Source: Pedosphaera sp. (lineage in GTDB: Bacteria > Verrucomicrobiota > Verrucomicrobiae > Limisphaerales > Pedosphaeraceae). From it: a stretch of DNA of 7,435 nt. The stretch spans positions 1 through 7,435 of the forward strand of contig JAQGPB010000484.1 of assembly GCA_028293265.1 (NCBI GenBank), in the 5' to 3' direction. Under the pieces are notes generated by a model, which was not told where the DNA came from, did not search any database, and saw nothing but the letters and a program-made list of their open reading frames with translations. The stretch's first letter is position 1; each line of letters begins with the position of its first letter. Positions 5,858 through 7,435 of the stretch are shown piece by piece. The position numbers were made by a program, and so were the translations under genes.

Positions 5858-6730
5858 ATGGGAACCGCCTCCGCCATCAAACCGCCCGATACGCTCTCTG
5901 AAAGCCAGAAGACGGCTTTGATCAGTCTGCTCGGCGATGAAAGCCCCGTCGTCTATCAGGCGGTGCGCGACAAAATACTTTCCTTTGGCGATACGGCTGT
6001 CGAATGGCTGCGTCCCCACACCCTGAGCAGCGAACCCGCGTTGCGCCGCCGTTCCCAGGAAATCATCCAACACCTCGCGCGACACGTGGCCGACGACCGC
6101 TTTCTGGCGTTTTGCCTGACCGAGGGCAACGACCTCAACCTTGAGTTTGGCGCCTGGCTGCTGGCCCAGACACAATATCCCGACATCAACCTCGAGGCTT
6201 ATCAGGCATTGTTTGACAGCTACGCCGGCGAACTGCGGGAACGCATCAATCCCCGCGCCGACGCCGACCAGCTTTTGGCGGCATTTAACGAATACATTTT
6301 CGACGTGCTCCGTTTTCGCGGAAACGAACAAAATTATTACGACCCGGAGAACAGCTACCTGAACCGCGTCGTGGATCGCCGCACGGGCAATCCCATCAAC
6401 CTCTGCCTCGTCTATGTTTTGCTGGCCCGCCGCCTGAAATTGCCGGTGACCGGCATCGGTTTGCCCGGACATTTCATCTGCCGCTTTCAATCCTCCTCCG
6501 AGGAATATTACATTGACGTGTTCAACCGCGGCAAACTCTGGACCAAGGCGAACTGCATCCAATACCTGCTCTCGCGCAATTACAATGTCCAGAACGACCA
6601 TCTCGCCCCCGTGAGTCCCCGCAAAATGCTCATGCGCATCTGCGGCAACCTGCATCAGATTTACCAGCATCTGGAAATGCCCGACGAAACCACCCGCCTG
6701 CAACGCTACTTGATCGCTTTGGCGAAATGA
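5858..6730 (+). CDS. SirB1/transglutaminase-like family protein
   Basis: This 290-residue soluble protein belongs to the SirB1/transglutaminase-like group (Transglut_core2). The N-terminal half (about 15-125) is helical, with pieces such as VVYQAVRDKILSFGDTAVEW that look HEAT-like. The core begins at about 140: FNEYIFDVLRFRGNEQNYYD, then NSYLNRVVDRRTGNPINLCL, LARRLKLPVTGIGLPGHFIC and YYIDVFNRGKLWT. C183 (INLCLVY), H205 (LPGHF) and D220 (YYIDVF) stand in the order of a transglutaminase-like Cys-His-Asp triad. Whether this family is catalytic is uncertain. The C-terminal segment (about 251-290: PVSPRKMLMRICGNLHQIYQ) resembles the tail that follows this domain in the family. The start at 5858 is the first in-frame ATG, with no Shine-Dalgarno. 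The gene is flanked on both sides by the 36-base heptad repeat. No function can be assigned beyond the family. Confidence 0.85.
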   Translation: MGTASAIKPPDTLSESQKTALISLLGDESPVVYQAVRDKILSFGDTAVEWLRPHTLSSEPALRRRSQEIIQHLARHVADDRFLAFCLTEGNDLNLEFGAWLLAQTQYPDINLEAYQALFDSYAGELRERINPRADADQLLAAFNEYIFDVLRFRGNEQNYYDPENSYLNRVVDRRTGNPINLCLVYVLLARRLKLPVTGIGLPGHFICRFQSSSEEYYIDVFNRGKLWTKANCIQYLLSRNYNVQNDHLAPVSPRKMLMRICGNLHQIYQHLEMPDETTRLQRYLIALAK

Positions 6731-6759
6731 GATGTCTCGCCGTGACACTCCGAACCGTC

Positions 6760-6961
6760 CCGCACTCCGCCAGATTGTGGAGTGCGGTGGCAAGCGCAGC
6801 GCGACACCGCTTTTGAGGGCGCGCAACGCCCCGGAATCAAAGGCGCATCGCGAAAAGAACGCCGTCGCCGCTGCGCTCTGTCGACGCACTCCCAGTCGCC
6901 GCGATTGGCCAGGCCGACAGGAAATTCCGCCAGGTCTTGGACTGCGGCAGTCCTCTGCCGC
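6760..6961. repeat. GC-rich palindromic intergenic element with alternative pairings
   Basis: CCGCACTCC (6760-6768) and GGAGTGCGG (6779-6787) form a perfect 9-bp hairpin with a 10-base loop. GGAGTGCG (6779-6786) can instead pair perfectly with CGCACTCC (6885-6892), supported by AGCGCAGCG (6793-6801) with CGCTGCGCT (6869-6877). GCGGTG (6784-6789) also pairs with CACCGC (6805-6810). Further on, GGACTG/CAGTCC (6939-6953) and GCGGCA/TGCCGC (6944-6961) compete for the same bases. The 378-base stretch 6731-7108 holds no credible gene; its open frames are Arg/Pro/Ala-rich shadows. From memory, similar intergenic blocks occur in related genomes, which suggests a dispersed REP/BIME-like element. Confidence 0.6.
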
Positions 6962-7027
6962 TGTTCCCCCGCCCATCCGCCACCATTAGGCTCCCTGCGG
7001 ACTGTCGGTAACCAGCGGTTTCCCCCA

Positions 7028-7048
7028 TTCGATGTTCGATGTTCGATG
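7028..7048 (+). repeat. Three perfect TTCGATG heptads
   Basis: TTCGATG is repeated three times without a mismatch, at 7028, 7035 and 7042. It is followed by TTTCCC and lies 23 bases before the second TTGGAGC-type heptad repeat. Confidence 0.85.
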
Positions 7049-7071
7049 TTTCCCAATCCATGGCTTGGTTA

Positions 7072-7107
7072 TTCTCTGGAGCTTGGATGTTGGAGCTTGG
7101 AGCTTTT
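7072..7107 (+). repeat. TTGGAGC heptad repeat, copy 2
   Basis: This 36-base block contains TTGGATG, TTGGAGC and TTGGAGC units ending in TTTT. It matches 5749-5784 in 35 of 36 positions; the single difference is A at 7094 where the first copy has T at 5771. It ends one base from the stop codon of the phospholipase D-like gene (7109-7111), so it lies at that gene's 3' end. Confidence 0.8.
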
Positions 7108-7108
7108 C

Positions 7109-7435
7109 TCAATGCTTCCCGCGCCGATATTCCCACCGCGCAATCACCGGATCCACGCGCACCAGCAAAAAATAAGCCCACCGTTGTTTGAACCTGCTCC
7201 ACCAGTTCCGCGATTTGCGCCACGCTTCGAGTTCGATCCGCTGGCAATGCTTCAAATTGGCCGCAAAAAGACTCCGCGCTTCGGCCACAAGTTTGCTTTT
7301 CTGAAACCGCAGCATCAATTCGTAATTAATGTACAAGCTGCGCGGGTCGAGGTTCGATGATCCCGCATAAACAACCTCGTCAATGATAAGGAGCTTCGCG
7401 TGCAAAATCTGCGGCTGATATTCGTAAATCTCCAC
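7109..7435 (-). CDS. Phospholipase D-like / cardiolipin synthase, C-terminal part
   Basis: The 108 visible residues are the C-terminal end of a gene cut by the right edge of the window; the first visible codon is GTG and is probably internal. The second HKD motif of the phospholipase D superfamily is intact: HAKLLIIDEVVYAGSSNLDP gives H12, K14, D19 and the GSSN at 25-28 of the visible part. The following RSLYINYELMLRF matches the block after the second HKD in cardiolipin synthases. The tail is basic and aromatic (WRKSRNWWSRFKQRWAYF), which suits membrane contact. The enzyme is probably a cardiolipin synthase or related phosphatidyltransferase at the inner membrane. A full-length protein should carry a first HKD motif beyond the window. 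Confidence 0.85.
   Translation of the reverse strand: MEIYEYQPQILHAKLLIIDEVVYAGSSNLDPRSLYINYELMLRFQKSKLVAEARSLFAANLKHCQRIELEAWRKSRNWWSRFKQRWAYFLLVRVDPVIARWEYRRGKH

Noticed and set aside
5852..6976. Long - strand open frame (374 codons) opposite the SirB1-like gene
   Set aside because: Antisense to a well-supported gene and running into the palindromic repeat region; no recognisable domain.
5735..7107. Insertion sequence bounded by the 36-base repeats
   Set aside because: The repeats are direct, not inverted, and the enclosed gene is a SirB1-like protein, not a transposase.
6732..7360. Open frames across 6731-7360 on both strands
   Set aside because: They read through palindromic repeats with Arg/Pro/Ala-biased translations and no family motif; those past 7109 are antisense to the phospholipase D-like gene.

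Overview
The window looks like chromosomal DNA from a member of the Verrucomicrobiota, probably the Pedosphaera/Limisphaerales side. The main protein evidence is the secreted protein at 3513-4496. It ends in a C-terminal domain (YEVQSSSNLLTW ... FTDN ... SRFYR) that I associate with verrucomicrobial exported proteins. The intergenic regions are also full of short-period tandem repeats of a style I remember from that phylum. Both points rest on memory, not on a search. No rRNA, tRNA, CRISPR array, transposase or phage gene is visible.

Layout. 1-119 is a leader with a small stem-loop and a heptad repeat. 120-1845 is a two-gene signalling operon on the + strand. Its first gene is a soluble histidine kinase with an N-terminal receiver domain, and its second is a NarL/LuxR-type response regulator whose start lies 68 bases inside the kinase gene. 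1846-1938 is a convergent junction made almost entirely of heptad repeats that form an inverted pair. On the - strand, in transcription order, come a small tandem-ACT protein (4966 to 4574), a secreted Ig-like protein (4496 to 3513) and a compact RNase II/R-family exoribonuclease (3402 to 1939). The last two are separated by an imperfect heptad hairpin. 4967-5230 is a divergent promoter region with an 8-bp inverted repeat. On the + strand follow a small four-helix membrane protein (5231-5692) and a SirB1/transglutaminase-like protein (5858-6730). 6731-7108 has no credible gene. It holds a GC-rich palindromic element with alternative pairings, three perfect TTCGATG heptads, and the second copy of a 36-base heptad repeat first seen at 5749-5784. 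The right edge cuts a phospholipase D/cardiolipin-synthase-like gene on the - strand.

How the genes work together. The kinase and regulator form one phosphorelay unit. The receiver is the only recognisable input domain of the kinase, so another kinase or phosphodonor may feed it. The other genes look like unrelated housekeeping and accessory functions: RNA turnover, amino-acid sensing, envelope or secretion, and lipid metabolism. None forms a recognisable defence, biosynthetic or mobile system.

The most unusual aspect lies between the genes. At least five separate sites carry tandem 7-base units with different unit sequences, and one more carries 8-base units that run into a coding end. Several of these sites pair as hairpins next to stop codons. 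One 36-base unit is present twice, with a single mismatch, on either side of the SirB1-like gene.
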